Below the pieces are notes generated by a model. The model saw nothing but the letters and a program-made list of their open reading frames with translations. It did no database searches and had not been told where the DNA came from. A DNA stretch of 64,000 bases from Pseudomonadota bacterium (GTDB lineage Bacteria > Desulfobacterota > Desulfobulbia > Desulfobulbales > Desulfocapsaceae), in assembly GCA_018817385.1 (NCBI GenBank), contig JAHIUA010000023.1, positions 62,001-126,000 of the forward strand, in the 5' to 3' direction. How positions within the stretch are numbered: position 1 is the first letter of the stretch; the number at the start of each line of letters is the position of its first letter. The translations under genes and the position numbers were made by a program. Shown piece by piece: positions 20,579 through 31,718 of the stretch.

Positions 20579-23500
20579 TTATTTCTTTTCAAACACGCTT
20601 CCCTTAAAAAAATCTTTATCATTTTGCGGTGCTGCGTAGCCAGTATCGCCACGAATCACCTGGCCGGAAGGCAGTACAATCCCACCATCTTGTTTCAGAG
20701 GCTCAACCAGATTGCTTTCATAATAAAAAGACTGGTTCCTGTAGAAATCATGAGTAGGTCTTGGGGGCGCACCTTTATTCAATCCGGCCATGTCTTTCAT
20801 GAGTTCTCCCGCGGTTGTATGAATGCCACCGTTGCCTGATTCCTCTGTGCGGTTTCTGTTGCGAATATCGTGAGCTGGATCAGTAACAGATCCTGCATTT
20901 GGGTTATCCATAGGAATGCCTGATTGTGGCCTCACGAGAGTGTCATCTTGGATACCATAGGTTTTTGATCCTGCTACACTTGCGGCCATTCCAATATTTT
21001 GCTTAAAATCTTGATTCTGGGCGTGATCTCTGGTGTTGGCAATGGTATTGGCGACGGTATCAGCAGTATTCCCCCAACCGTAGCCATTGCCACCAACAAA
21101 TCCGGTTACAATATCTTTCATATTGTTTACGCCCTGGCTTCCCTGTCGGGTCAGAAAATGGTTAAAGTCGTTTATGGTGCGCCGAACGTTTTCAGGCGAT
21201 TCGCTTCCATAGCGTTCTGTGGCGTAATTTCTGACTAAAGCTGTGGTAAGATCTGCTCCATATGATTCGGTGGAACTTCTCATATCTCTTGCATCATTTA
21301 GGTACGAATAGACTTCAGTCGCTCCTATCTGTTTTGCCAGTTTCGTCATGTAATCGAGACTTTTGGAATCCTGTAAAGTCTGTTGAAGGGATTCTGAACG
21401 AACCTGTGATGCAGTATTTTCAAAAGCTTTGGCTGTATCCTCGGATACATTGAAGTTTACTGATTCACCATTGTTGCCAACCACAGTAAGCTGACCACCA
21501 CTGCTGAATATTCCTTTGAACCCCGCTCCTACACTGCTCTGAAACTGTGTCCTAACATCTTCACTCATGGAATGAGTAAAACTGGATTTGTCGCTTATAG
21601 CTCTTCTCCAGTTTTCTCGAGTTGCATTGTCTAGCCGAGTTGTGAAAGCACTGGCTTCACTGCTGGAAAGACTTGCTCTTTTAGCTGTATCCATTGCCAG
21701 CTGCCAGTTCTGACTGCTGCCAAGGTTGTTTGAAGCCGCCACAATTTGTTGCTGTTGGGCCATGGCACCCACGGTAACAGGATTCAGACCATTGACTGCT
21801 GCGTAAGTGGTCTGGTGGTTTCCAGAGCTATCGACAGAGTAAGCGGCACGGCCCTCAGCCATGGTGTCAACAGCCACTCCGGTGTTGTCCGCGCCGGTGG
21901 TCGTGACGGTAGTGGAACCGTCAGCGTTGACTGTTTCAGATTTTGTTCTGGTACTGTGCCCATCTGGAGCAGTGGATATTTCAACCGGCCCAGACTTTGT
22001 TCCTACACTCATTCTGGAAGATGCCATCATGGTGGCCATATCTTTGTCTGATGTACTATTGCCAATCTGACCAGATTTCTGCAAAGAATCTTTGGCATTC
22101 ATGGCAGCATTGTATCCACCGACTGAGCGATGGGTGCTGAAGGCTTGTGCTGCTGCCATATTGGTAAACCTGTGTGCCGGCATTCCTGCCAGAAGTCCTG
22201 CGGCTTGAACCTGTTGATTCATGGCAGACGATGTTCCTTCTGGTGTGAGCAATCTTCCGGCCTGGGCTCCTGATGACTGCACAATCCGGCTCAAATTCCC
22301 TGCAAGCATTGCCAGAGCATGGCCACCAAAACGGATCAACATCATGGAGAAGAAACTTGCCAGCATAATTCCTGCTGACCTGATAACTCCAAACATAGCC
22401 AAGAGTTTGATGGAAATGGTGGGAAATGCTGCCATGGCATACACTCCCAGGTTTGACTGGCGCATATCCTCGAAAGCATAAGTGGCGTAATCCATTGCTG
22501 CTCCGTGGATTACAGCATCGGTAATACCCCAGGTGGTGAGAAAAACAAAAAAGCCAAACATGACAGAAACCGCCTTTCCTACAATTGGAGTGGGGAGAAA
22601 CAGAACCAAAAATGGAATAACACCGATGGCAATTGCGGTCATAATTGCTCGAATAATCGGTATCCACTCATTCATGGTAATTCCGATACCAAGTCCTGTG
22701 GAAGTGATTTTTCGGTTACTTTCCATAAGCACCGAGGTCTCGTAATCATCCTGGTAATAAAAGTTGTAGAGGATTTCTGCGATTTGCCGTTGCTGAATGA
22801 GTTTTTCAGGGGTAACAGCGGATCCGGTGGTGAAATTCAGGGTGCTGGAAAGTAATGTCTTGCAGGTATTCATCTCCACTGCATTTGTTGGATCAAAGAA
22901 TGCTTTGCTACAGACTTTTTTTAAGGCTTCATTGTAATTACCGGGGTTTGCATATATCGGAAGAAGGCTTGCCCATGCATTTGTACAGGTTACTGTAGAT
23001 CCCTCAGGATTGGTGGCATCGTAATAAACCGTATAGACAGATGGGTTTACAGCCTGGCCCAGTTCGTTCAAAAAATCGGTACTGTTGTTGCGTAGATCAT
23101 CTAAGGAGAGACTGGTGCCGGGGCGGAGTAATTCAAAGGTCACACAATCCTTCACGTAACGAATCATGCTTGTGCGCACATAATTATCTTTTGGGGATGA
23201 TCCTTTGACTGATTCCAAGGCCTTGAATCCAACTCCTCCTGCCGTTGTCTGGTACGACGTTCCAGGAGCTGCAGCAGTATCAATGATATCCACCATGCCT
23301 TTTTCAATCTTATTGAGAAAACCAGCGGTAAAAACAATGGCATCAGGAACATTACCAACGGTCTGGAATCTGTTTAAGACCGGATCATATACGGTGATAT
23401 TTCCCTTGGGCACAAACAGGGCAAGGTAAATGATGGCCCCAAGAAATACTGGGATTGCCCATGTCAAAGGCACGATCCGGGCACCGGTTGCAGCTCGTGC

Positions 23501-23719
23501 CATCCAGGCCACCACTCCTGCCAGGATCCCCAGCACCATAACAACATATAACAAGCCCTGATATTCTGAGTCGCTAAAGATTAAGGCGATCTTCTGAAAT
23601 GCCTGGACGATGGGGTTAAAACCGCCATAGGTATAATACTCCATATCCAGTGCCCAGGCAGGCATGGCTATGCACATAAACACAGAAATTGCGAAAGTTA
23701 CAAATATATATTTCTTCAT
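20579..23719 (-). CDS. traG: F-type conjugation protein TraG
   Basis: 1046 aa, N-terminal multi-TM mating-pair-stabilisation protein; position next to TraH. Confidence 0.88.
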   Translation of the reverse strand: MKKYIFVTFAISVFMCIAMPAWALDMEYYTYGGFNPIVQAFQKIALIFSDSEYQGLLYVVMVLGILAGVVAWMARAATGARIVPLTWAIPVFLGAIIYLALFVPKGNITVYDPVLNRFQTVGNVPDAIVFTAGFLNKIEKGMVDIIDTAAAPGTSYQTTAGGVGFKALESVKGSSPKDNYVRTSMIRYVKDCVTFELLRPGTSLSLDDLRNNSTDFLNELGQAVNPSVYTVYYDATNPEGSTVTCTNAWASLLPIYANPGNYNEALKKVCSKAFFDPTNAVEMNTCKTLLSSTLNFTTGSAVTPEKLIQQRQIAEILYNFYYQDDYETSVLMESNRKITSTGLGIGITMNEWIPIIRAIMTAIAIGVIPFLVLFLPTPIVGKAVSVMFGFFVFLTTWGITDAVIHGAAMDYATYAFEDMRQSNLGVYAMAAFPTISIKLLAMFGVIRSAGIMLASFFSMMLIRFGGHALAMLAGNLSRIVQSSGAQAGRLLTPEGTSSAMNQQVQAAGLLAGMPAHRFTNMAAAQAFSTHRSVGGYNAAMNAKDSLQKSGQIGNSTSDKDMATMMASSRMSVGTKSGPVEISTAPDGHSTRTKSETVNADGSTTVTTTGADNTGVAVDTMAEGRAAYSVDSSGNHQTTYAAVNGLNPVTVGAMAQQQQIVAASNNLGSSQNWQLAMDTAKRASLSSSEASAFTTRLDNATRENWRRAISDKSSFTHSMSEDVRTQFQSSVGAGFKGIFSSGGQLTVVGNNGESVNFNVSEDTAKAFENTASQVRSESLQQTLQDSKSLDYMTKLAKQIGATEVYSYLNDARDMRSSTESYGADLTTALVRNYATERYGSESPENVRRTINDFNHFLTRQGSQGVNNMKDIVTGFVGGNGYGWGNTADTVANTIANTRDHAQNQDFKQNIGMAASVAGSKTYGIQDDTLVRPQSGIPMDNPNAGSVTDPAHDIRNRNRTEESGNGGIHTTAGELMKDMAGLNKGAPPRPTHDFYRNQSFYYESNLVEPLKQDGGIVLPSGQVIRGDTGYAAPQNDKDFFKGSVFEKK

Positions 23720-23773
23720 TTACAGGTTGTTAGCTATGTATGATATCATATCAAATAATACTATATGCAATCG

Positions 23774-25213
23774 CTATATCTGCAAACGTGCAACAACATC
23801 TTTTCCATAACGACGGGTGAGTTCTGCAGTCATCTGTGCCTCAACTTTTTGCATATGTTCCAGATAATTCATAATGGTGGACATTTCATCTGCTGCTGCA
23901 ACGTAACTGGCTCGGGCAGCATCTTGTAGTTCTCTGATTCTTGTAATCATAAGGGAGATATTCAGATCCGCTTTCTGGGCAAAAACAACAGCCGCACAAC
24001 GTTCTGTGGGTTGTCCGAGAGCTGGGCCGGATTGTTTTTCAAGCATCTCCTTGGCTTTTCTGGCAACAACCTCTGCACGAACATAGAGATCTGATAGCAT
24101 TTGCAATGCATATGCTTTGGCTGTGATGTCAGCCAGGCTGCCAATAACTGCTGCCTTCATATCTGTTGTCACTGCTGTTTTTATAATTGGCAGAGCTGCC
24201 AGTGGACTGGTGGCTAGAAATGTCTGTTCGGTGGTTGTAAGCGTTCCCTTGTTCTCTATTTTATTCGCAATAGTCAGCAATGTGGTTGCTACATATTGGT
24301 TAAGGTCGCGATTGGTGTCTGTAATCTGACTACAGTTACCGCCGGAGTTTTTTGCATATACATCGCCGTTTGCAAAAGATTTAATATCGTCCGGGTTGTT
24401 TTCAGAACAGGGGGATTCGTATGTTACTTTATAGGCGTTGGTTGGACCTTCGAGTTTCACATCTCCAATCAAACCACGGATAAGATCGATATGATTAGCC
24501 GGTACTCCCATCTTGGAGCCGACATTATCAAGCAAGGATCCGGACGAGAGAAAGGTGGTGGTAATTTCAGAGTTACATCCACTCATTGCGCTGGAAATAT
24601 CTCCTGCCTGGGGAACATTATTGTTGGCTTTATCCTGTTCAGAAGCCTGATGCCACATATCTGCAATTCCCTGGCTTAACTTGTTCTCTTTTATGGCAGT
24701 GCCGAGCCGTTCCTTCATCACTTCGGTGGAGTGAAATCCATTTTCATCCATCACCATTCCAACGAGTTCTTTGGAGGCAGCACAATCATCTATCTGCATA
24801 CTGTTTAATTGATCGGATATTGCTTCGAAATTTTTGATGGTGTTTGCGCACTGTTCACATAGAGTCTTTAAAGCCATGTCAAAGGCAACGGAGGCTGCCC
24901 CGGATAAAATCCCCTGCAGCTTGTTCACCAAATATGACGAATCCATAAAGGAAAAACCGCCCATGAAGAGATCGATTCCTCCGCATCCACCTTTTACTCG
25001 GGGAGGTTCCACTGTGATCGGATACGTTGCAGTATTCGGCCACCTGGCACTGAATGATCCGGCAGAATAATAACCTCGCTGTTGTCCCTGGAGATAGTTG
25101 GGAGCCGTTGTGGTTTTCTGCTGCAACCAGTCATCCACCCAGGCAGCATTGAGCTGGAGTGGTAGCAGTAATAAAACTGTACTTGCTACAACGATCAGTC
25201 TGTTTGTACCCAT
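23774..25213 (-). CDS. traH: F-type conjugation protein TraH
   Basis: CGGIDLFMGGFSFMDSSYLVNKLQGI, TLCEQCANTIKNFEAISDQLN: TraH-like. Confidence 0.93.
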   Translation of the reverse strand: MGTNRLIVVASTVLLLLPLQLNAAWVDDWLQQKTTTAPNYLQGQQRGYYSAGSFSARWPNTATYPITVEPPRVKGGCGGIDLFMGGFSFMDSSYLVNKLQGILSGAASVAFDMALKTLCEQCANTIKNFEAISDQLNSMQIDDCAASKELVGMVMDENGFHSTEVMKERLGTAIKENKLSQGIADMWHQASEQDKANNNVPQAGDISSAMSGCNSEITTTFLSSGSLLDNVGSKMGVPANHIDLIRGLIGDVKLEGPTNAYKVTYESPCSENNPDDIKSFANGDVYAKNSGGNCSQITDTNRDLNQYVATTLLTIANKIENKGTLTTTEQTFLATSPLAALPIIKTAVTTDMKAAVIGSLADITAKAYALQMLSDLYVRAEVVARKAKEMLEKQSGPALGQPTERCAAVVFAQKADLNISLMITRIRELQDAARASYVAAADEMSTIMNYLEHMQKVEAQMTAELTRRYGKDVVARLQI

Positions 25214-26097
25214 GGCTGTCTTCCTTTTTTGAGGATGGATGTTGGATCAAGAGGAGTGTCTCTTTCAAAATCGTACATCAGAAAATGATCTCCCTGGGTG
25301 TTGCCTTGCAGGTGGCGGATGGAACGGTACAGCTTTCTTTCAAGTTCAGATAAGGTGATAACACCGGTGGATACAGTAAGCGATTTATCTTCACCTTTTT
25401 TCACCAGAAGCAATGTAGGAGTAGTGGTGATATTGAACCTGCTTGCCGCCTGTATCTGTCTGCTGATATCAACTATCTTGATTGACCACTTATATTTGTC
25501 TGTGAAATAGGCGAGGATCTGTGCCTGCTGTTCACAAAAGTCACAACCGGGACTGACGAAAAAGATCAGGGCATGGTTATTTCCTGCTGTAGCAATGGTT
25601 TGGGTTATTTCGTTTTGCTGCATACGTACCCTTGCTGTAATACCAGGTCTTGCAGATGGATAAACCTGAGCTACATTGAAAAGATCGCTGTGTTTTTGAG
25701 TGACGTACATGGCAACATTTGTATAGGCAAGGGCTTTACGTCTGGCTACATCCTGCATGCTCAGATATTCCAGAATGTTTTGTTCGTTTGGATACTGGAC
25801 GGCTTTTTTTTGCAGGTCATTGAGCAAGTTTTGAAAATCATCAGGATGCATATTCCAAATATCATCTATCGAATATGAGTTCAGTGATACTGCTTTTCTT
25901 TGGGTAATTTCTTCTTGCAACTCTTCTTCAGGAAGAGGATCTTCATACCAGAACCAGCCATGTTTTGTGTCTCCGTAAAATCTGTTACCGGTTTCTTCAG
26001 CCAACACAGTAATAACTGGTAGAAGCAGGCAAACAAGCAGGAGAAATCCGGCAAGTTTTTTCAAGTTACCAGAGTGGTACAGCTTTATGGAGAATGT
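25195..26097 (-). CDS. traF: F-type conjugation protein TraF (thioredoxin-like)
   Basis: RFYGDTKHGWFWYEDPLPEEE, FFVSPGCDFCEQQAQILAYF. Likely start M at 26097, inside the listed 26217 ORF. Confidence 0.9.
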   Translation of the reverse strand, partial: TFSIKLYHSGNLKKLAGFLLLVCLLLPVITVLAEETGNRFYGDTKHGWFWYEDPLPEEELQEEITQRKAVSLNSYSIDDIWNMHPDDFQNLLNDLQKKAVQYPNEQNILEYLSMQDVARRKALAYTNVAMYVTQKHSDLFNVAQVYPSARPGITARVRMQQNEITQTIATAGNNHALIFFVSPGCDFCEQQAQILAYFTDKYKWSIKIVDISRQIQAASRFNITTTPTLLLVKKGEDKSLTVSTGVITLSELERKLYRSIRHLQGNTQGDHFLMYDFERDTPLDPTSILKKGRQPWVQTD

Positions 26098-26605
26098 CAT
26101 CTGAATGAATAAAGCCAAAGTATTTACTGTCAAAGCTACGAGGATGAGATCCAATGAGAAAATAGCTGTCATCCGGTACCGTGCCGCTATAGTTGAATTG
26201 TGGCAACGGATTGCCATGACTGTCTGTTATCAACGATCTTCCCAGGAATTCATCATTGCAGAAGAATTGTCCCTCCACATCCCTTATTAAGGATTGGCTG
26301 GGACTGCAGCCCACTTGTTTCATCAGGTTATCGGTTTCCTTGTTTAAACCTTGTTTGATAAAGGATGTGTCATGCTGTTTGACCACCAGATAATCACCTG
26401 TTTTGATTGCTCCTGCTTTTGAGTGAACAAGAAAAAACACTCTATGATTAAGGGATGGGCTGGTGGCAACGGCAATGCGTTGCGGGAGCCATAATCCGAG
26501 TAATAGAGCTGCCAGAAATGCCAGGGCCAGGCTCTTTTCATAAGGGTCCAGACTGATATCGGATAGTCTCTTTTTGACTCTACTGAACATTGATTTCCCG
26601 TCCAT
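26066..26605 (-). CDS. S26-family signal peptidase (TraF/TrhF-like)
   Basis: RVFFLVHSKAGAIKTGDYLVVK...SHPRSFDSKYFGFIHSDDIL. Confidence 0.8.
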   Translation of the reverse strand: MDGKSMFSRVKKRLSDISLDPYEKSLALAFLAALLLGLWLPQRIAVATSPSLNHRVFFLVHSKAGAIKTGDYLVVKQHDTSFIKQGLNKETDNLMKQVGCSPSQSLIRDVEGQFFCNDEFLGRSLITDSHGNPLPQFNYSGTVPDDSYFLIGSHPRSFDSKYFGFIHSDDILHKAVPLW

Positions 26606-26906
26606 TTTTGAGAACCACCTCTTTCAGGATAACAACATGGTTTGGATTATTCTTTGCCTGGTCATTTAGCATCTCTTCAACACGATCCAGACTGTCTTTC
26701 CATTGTTGCTCACTGATTTCTTTGGCAGCAAGCAAGGCTTTCTGGGTTCTCAGATATCCAACGAGATCCACAACAACGATTTTTTGAGCAAACATTCTGT
26801 CATAGCCAAAGAATGCAAGCAGAAGCAGCAACAAAACAATGGCGATTGTTTCGATATATCCAGGACAGCTTGCTCTTTCAGGTGATTCCATTTTCTCACT
26901 ACTCAT
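26580..26906 (-). CDS. trbI: TrbI-like F-type T4SS protein
   Basis: 108 aa with N-terminal TM then KIVVVDLVGYLRTQKA...; position between trbC and S26 peptidase. Confidence 0.65.
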   Translation of the reverse strand: MSSEKMESPERASCPGYIETIAIVLLLLLLAFFGYDRMFAQKIVVVDLVGYLRTQKALLAAKEISEQQWKDSLDRVEEMLNDQAKNNPNHVVILKEVVLKNGREINVQ

Positions 26907-27613
26907 CGTCTTTCCCGAAAGATTGCAATCAGCTTTTTAAGACCTGTACTGTTAACTTCGCTGCTAACCTTTTCTAAAAGATATACAAGGCTTGCATCGC
27001 CGCGGATAACGAGCGTTTCATCCGTTGTGCTATAAACAAGTGCTGGCACCTGGTCTATTTCGAATCGTTTAAACAGCATGGGATTCATCTTGATAGGAAT
27101 CTTGAACCGTGAACAAACACCTTGTGGCTCTCTTTGGTCGTTGCAATCAAGGTCATTCTTCAAAATTCTGCTAAAATATCTTAGGTTGGCTTTTTTATCC
27201 GCCATACCCGCAACCATTCCTTTCATTACTGGAGATATCTCCGAGGACTTTATTTGTGCTATGGAATGAAGATAATTGTGAACTGTTTCATCCGGCATGG
27301 AACTGGATAAGAAAAGATATACCTTCTCGTCAGTAGCAAGGATTTTTGAAGCGTTTTGCTCCCTGGGGTCCTTCCTGACTGGATTGATAAATTCACTGAA
27401 TACTTCTTTCTCAAGGCGGCGCTTTTCACAGCTCAGTTTCTCCTGAAATGCCTGCGATTGAAAAAGTTTTGTGCTCTGCTCGGCTGCGAGTTGCCCTTCC
27501 TTTGAGTATTTGTTTCCGGGGATGCCTATGTCTGGAAAATCAGTGATATCTGCCAGGACATCACTGGAGGGCAATAGACAAAGCAATAAGAAGAATAGTG
27601 AGAAATTTTTCAT
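26903..27613 (-). CDS. trbC: F-type conjugal transfer protein TrbC
   Basis: VYLFLSSSMPDETVHNYLHSI...RFEIDQVPALVY TrbC_Ftype-like; likely start MKNFSLFF at 27613. Confidence 0.85.
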   Translation of the reverse strand: MKNFSLFFLLLCLLPSSDVLADITDFPDIGIPGNKYSKEGQLAAEQSTKLFQSQAFQEKLSCEKRRLEKEVFSEFINPVRKDPREQNASKILATDEKVYLFLSSSMPDETVHNYLHSIAQIKSSEISPVMKGMVAGMADKKANLRYFSRILKNDLDCNDQREPQGVCSRFKIPIKMNPMLFKRFEIDQVPALVYSTTDETLVIRGDASLVYLLEKVSSEVNSTGLKKLIAIFRERR

Positions 27614-28548
27614 TGGCAGCAAGTACAGCATCTCTGTTTTCTATAAACCATCCACAGGAATTCATCGTTTGAACCCTTGGCTCCGTTGTAAGGAGGATTG
27701 AGTCCGGAATCGTAAAACTTTGCAGCTTTTCCCACGGGATACGCAGGTCTTCGGTCATCTGGCCGTACCACATGCATCTTGTAATGGTGTTTGATCCAGA
27801 TAGGTGTGTAATCGCATCCGCAGAGATTATCTGCCGGATCACAGATCATCATCAGTCTACAGAGTTTGTAGATAAGCCTTGAGGCAACTGTATTGTTGGC
27901 CTGTACAATATTGTCGTTATCCACATGGCCCGTCATAGGATAAACGGATCCACTGCTGCCGATGCACCAGGGCATTAAACTGATTGGATAATTGAATGTA
28001 TTTACGGAAAGTGCGTCTGTCATACAAGCCATCTGAGCAGCCTTATTGGCGAACAGTGTCGCCTCTGGATGAATTACGGCGGAGAGTTCATCGTTCTGCC
28101 ACATGGAATCGTACTCACTCCACCACATACCTGTATCTTCATGCTCACATTCAAAGGAAAAGAGAGACATCAAATAGGCATGAGCCTGAGCAAAGGTAGA
28201 TTCGTTGGCGATATTTACGCTGTCGGAACTAGTGTTTTTGCCACCCAGTTCATCGGTCGCTGATGTACCCATTTCCTTTCCCTGAAAGGTTGAGTAATTT
28301 GCCATGGAGACAGTATCCTCCAACAGAAAAGGCTCCCAATAACTCCAGATTTCACCCTCCTCATAAAATATTGGTGGTGGCCTTGGACAGATGCAGATTC
28401 CTTCAAATTGCAGTTCGATTTCCTCCCAATGAACATCGGATCCATAGTTAAATGATTGGCCAGACTTTGCTGTGGCTGTTCCCTGGATTAATAGGAGAAA
28501 CAATCCGCTGAAAACAATAATGCTAGAGACAGCTTTATTCCGGCGCAT
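27610..28548 (-). CDS. traU: F-type conjugal transfer protein TraU
   Basis: GICICPRPPPIFYEEGEIWSYWEPFLLEDTV, MVCDP-type Cys-rich region. Confidence 0.93.
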   Translation of the reverse strand: MRRNKAVSSIIVFSGLFLLLIQGTATAKSGQSFNYGSDVHWEEIELQFEGICICPRPPPIFYEEGEIWSYWEPFLLEDTVSMANYSTFQGKEMGTSATDELGGKNTSSDSVNIANESTFAQAHAYLMSLFSFECEHEDTGMWWSEYDSMWQNDELSAVIHPEATLFANKAAQMACMTDALSVNTFNYPISLMPWCIGSSGSVYPMTGHVDNDNIVQANNTVASRLIYKLCRLMMICDPADNLCGCDYTPIWIKHHYKMHVVRPDDRRPAYPVGKAAKFYDSGLNPPYNGAKGSNDEFLWMVYRKQRCCTCCQ

Positions 28549-29182
28549 TTCTATTCTCGCTGTCTGTTTCCGTGGGCTTTACCTCAAACTCAAAAACCCT
28601 CATTTTATCTTGTTCCTGAACCACAACAGAGGGAACCGTTGCAAGTTGCAGACGGATGGCAATATCCTTAGTCAGGTAAAATACTGGCCGTTGTAGTTGT
28701 GAAATCAGATCGTAAGCGGAGCCATCAGTAATCAGCAGCATGGCCTGGTGGTTTTCGTAGTAGGGCGATTCCTCAAACCAGCGTAACTGTTCTCGGTCAT
28801 TGCCATTAAGAATCACCAAGCCACGCCGAAATGTCACATAATCCAAAGGATTGAATGTGAAACCTTTTGGGTATATTATTTTGCCGTCAGCATCGAGAAG
28901 ATCAGCAGGCAAGGTGTAGGTCATATCTACAATTTTCTGATTGTTTTTCGTTGCGTTAGGTAATTCATGCAAATCAGCTGGTTTGTAATCCCGGAGCCTG
29001 TTGCGCAGCATTGCTGAATTTACTCGTTCCTGATTTGCCATTTTTTGTTTCATTTCAAGGATGATATCAGGTTCTACGATGGGATACGTTTTTCCAACCA
29101 CACCAAGATCCTTAGTAATTGTTGCCTGGGCAGAAGACGCCACAAGACAGACAAACAGGAGTGTGCAAAGTTTACAGTTCAC
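28535..29182 (-). CDS. traW: F-type conjugal transfer protein TraW
   Basis: KDLGVVGKTYPIVEPDIILEMKQKM; signal peptide; operon position. Confidence 0.9.
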   Translation of the reverse strand: MNCKLCTLLFVCLVASSAQATITKDLGVVGKTYPIVEPDIILEMKQKMANQERVNSAMLRNRLRDYKPADLHELPNATKNNQKIVDMTYTLPADLLDADGKIIYPKGFTFNPLDYVTFRRGLVILNGNDREQLRWFEESPYYENHQAMLLITDGSAYDLISQLQRPVFYLTKDIAIRLQLATVPSVVVQEQDKMRVFEFEVKPTETDSENRNAPE

Positions 29183-31715
29183 CCTGTTCCCTCAAAATGA
29201 CCATTTCCTGTATGGCTTCATGGTAGGTTTTTCCCTGATTCACCATCCCCTCAATCCTCGCAATTTCACCGGCTTTGGAGGTGTAGATAAAATAGGCGTA
29301 GTCGTTCACAACCAATCGTGCGACACCCACTCCAAACGGTGTGTCGAAGAATATTTCTGAATATTGGGGAGGATTGGACTTAACGGATTTAAGTAGCTTC
29401 ATGGTAAAATCGTCATAATCAATCAGCCCTTTTTTGTTTGCCTGATCAAAATCTGATGATTCCAGAAGTATTTTAAATGCTGAGTTACTGTTGATGACAT
29501 TGCCAACTTCACCAAAGTTTTCCAGATCAATCAGCGATTGGGTAATCACCATAAAACTGCCGTTATACTTTCTGGCTCGACGGTAGCCTTCGTTTACAAC
29601 CGGTGCCAGCATGGCTGCTTTATCTAAGAATTGCCAGGCCTCGTCAAAGATGATTAAACGGGGACGTGAACGATCTGAAAGGTAAAGATCCTGAGTGACG
29701 GCATTGATAATCAGCAAAGTAACCACCCGATACAAATCAGGCTGAACTTTCAAATTTTCCAGCTCCAACACAACAAATTCATCATTTCGAATATCAAAGC
29801 TACTGGGGCCGACAAAGAACTTGCCGTAGAAACCATGGGATGTGAATTCACGGATATTGAATGCCAGTTTCCTGGCCGTTTCGATGAGTTTTTTGTTGTC
29901 CGCCATCTCTGTCAAATTGGCATTAGGGACATTGGGAAACTGCATGAGGAAATCATAAACAGAATCAGAATCTGCTTGTTGCCCTTTTTGCTGCCATGCC
30001 CAGCGGACTGCATTACGAACAAGGTTCATCTCTGTGTCGTCACACTTGTCATTATCAGAATTGGCGTAAGCCATCTGGGCAAATACGGCGGCCACACTTT
30101 TCAGTTCTTCTTCAGGCTCTAAGATATTTGAGAAAGGATTAAGACAGATATCAGTGCCAGGAGCGAAATCCAGGTATTTGGCACCAAGCATATTGGCTAT
30201 TTTTTTGTATGATCCACCAATATCAATAATCCGCACAATGGATTTGCAGGAATAGTAGTTAAAGGCGATGAAGTTAACCAGAAAGGATTTGCCGGAGCCT
30301 GAGGTGGCACAGCAGAATACATTTTGATTGGCAGCTCCTGAATCAAAAAAATCCAAGGAAACAAGCTGTCCTTTTCTTCCGGTGAATATCAGCTTGGGAT
30401 CAGTTCCGGATCCTGCAAAATCAGCCTGTACCGGGAGTAGTGGTGTAATTGATGGAACAGGTGCTGTGAAATCCCTTTCTAGATTTTCTATATTTTTTCC
30501 TGCTGTGTATAGGCAGAAGGGGAGGGATGACAAAAAGAGGATCTTCTGTATCATATCATCCTGCTGCATAACATAGCCCTGATTCTCCCATAATCTTCTG
30601 ACTCTTGTGCAGGAATCTTTGGCTTTTTCCAGATCCTTATTCCATACCCAGAACACAGGGATAATTTTGACGAACTTTACTCCACGCTCAAGATCATCTG
30701 TGGCCTGAAGATATTCTCCCTGTTTACGTCTGAGTAGTGGAGACAATGATCCCACTGCATGTTGATTTAAGGTCAGATTGCATTTGGAATGGATCTTCAT
30801 TTCGAGCCCTCTCTCAAAAACGATATTGAAAGTGTACAAAAAGTCCGTCTTGATCTGTTCGGCATCGGAGACTACACCCCATATACCTCCAAACAGGGAG
30901 TTAGTTTGCAGAGGGTCAATCTCACGCGGAATATTTTTGGGTGTTGTGCAGCAGAAGAAATTATCACCAATATGCATGTGATCTTTTTCTTCCTTGATGA
31001 CAGTATCGCTGTTTATGATCTGCTTGCGGATAGGAATTTCAGGGCTATAGGTATTGAAATTATGCTCAGGATATTCATCTGGATAATGATTGAACAGACG
31101 GCGAGTCCATTCCAATAAATCCTCCGGCTGTAAATGTCTTGGATAAAGCAATGCGGCCTTCAATGTTTCCGTCATTTGCCGCTTGATGTCCAGCAAAGTA
31201 GCTGTCTTTCCAGTATCTGTGAATTCTTCTACCGTTGGTAAGTCAGGGCTGCCACCTGGCATAGCTACCGCAACAAATAGTCGAAAATTACGAACGGGAA
31301 TATTGCTGCAGGATTTCAGACCATTCTTTCCCTTACTCAAGAATTCGATGACTTCATCGGTATTTGAAAGAACAATCGGATCTTTTCTGGTTCTGCTTGC
31401 GCGATACCGCTCAAGGGTCGGCTCGATATGAGAATCCGCATGGAAAATAAGCTGAACGACGCTATCTTTTGGCAAGCCTGCCCTAAATAATCCTTCCAGG
31501 GCAGTGATCGTTTTAGGGCCGGCATAAATAACAGGTACGCACTCCCACAGCATGCCTAAGCTGTCATCCTGATTTAGATAGATTTCCAGATTCGGATCAT
31601 AGGCCAGATAATTGAGAAATGAAGAGAATGAATCTCGTCTGGTCATTTTCTCAAGGTCTGAATATTTTAGATATTCTCCAGATCCAAACATGTTATGCAA
31701 ACATTGACTGAACAT
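29172..31715 (-). CDS. traC: T4SS ATPase TraC
   Basis: CCATSGSGKSFLVNFIA (Walker A), RLIIFDEAWQFL (Walker B), 847 aa. Confidence 0.95.
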   Translation of the reverse strand: MFSQCLHNMFGSGEYLKYSDLEKMTRRDSFSSFLNYLAYDPNLEIYLNQDDSLGMLWECVPVIYAGPKTITALEGLFRAGLPKDSVVQLIFHADSHIEPTLERYRASRTRKDPIVLSNTDEVIEFLSKGKNGLKSCSNIPVRNFRLFVAVAMPGGSPDLPTVEEFTDTGKTATLLDIKRQMTETLKAALLYPRHLQPEDLLEWTRRLFNHYPDEYPEHNFNTYSPEIPIRKQIINSDTVIKEEKDHMHIGDNFFCCTTPKNIPREIDPLQTNSLFGGIWGVVSDAEQIKTDFLYTFNIVFERGLEMKIHSKCNLTLNQHAVGSLSPLLRRKQGEYLQATDDLERGVKFVKIIPVFWVWNKDLEKAKDSCTRVRRLWENQGYVMQQDDMIQKILFLSSLPFCLYTAGKNIENLERDFTAPVPSITPLLPVQADFAGSGTDPKLIFTGRKGQLVSLDFFDSGAANQNVFCCATSGSGKSFLVNFIAFNYYSCKSIVRIIDIGGSYKKIANMLGAKYLDFAPGTDICLNPFSNILEPEEELKSVAAVFAQMAYANSDNDKCDDTEMNLVRNAVRWAWQQKGQQADSDSVYDFLMQFPNVPNANLTEMADNKKLIETARKLAFNIREFTSHGFYGKFFVGPSSFDIRNDEFVVLELENLKVQPDLYRVVTLLIINAVTQDLYLSDRSRPRLIIFDEAWQFLDKAAMLAPVVNEGYRRARKYNGSFMVITQSLIDLENFGEVGNVINSNSAFKILLESSDFDQANKKGLIDYDDFTMKLLKSVKSNPPQYSEIFFDTPFGVGVARLVVNDYAYFIYTSKAGEIARIEGMVNQGKTYHEAIQEMVILREQGEL

Positions 31716-31718
31716 GTG

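Noticed and set aside
22056-22667. 203-aa minus-strand ORF
   Set aside because: Out-of-frame shadow inside traG, which has coherent T4SS homology.
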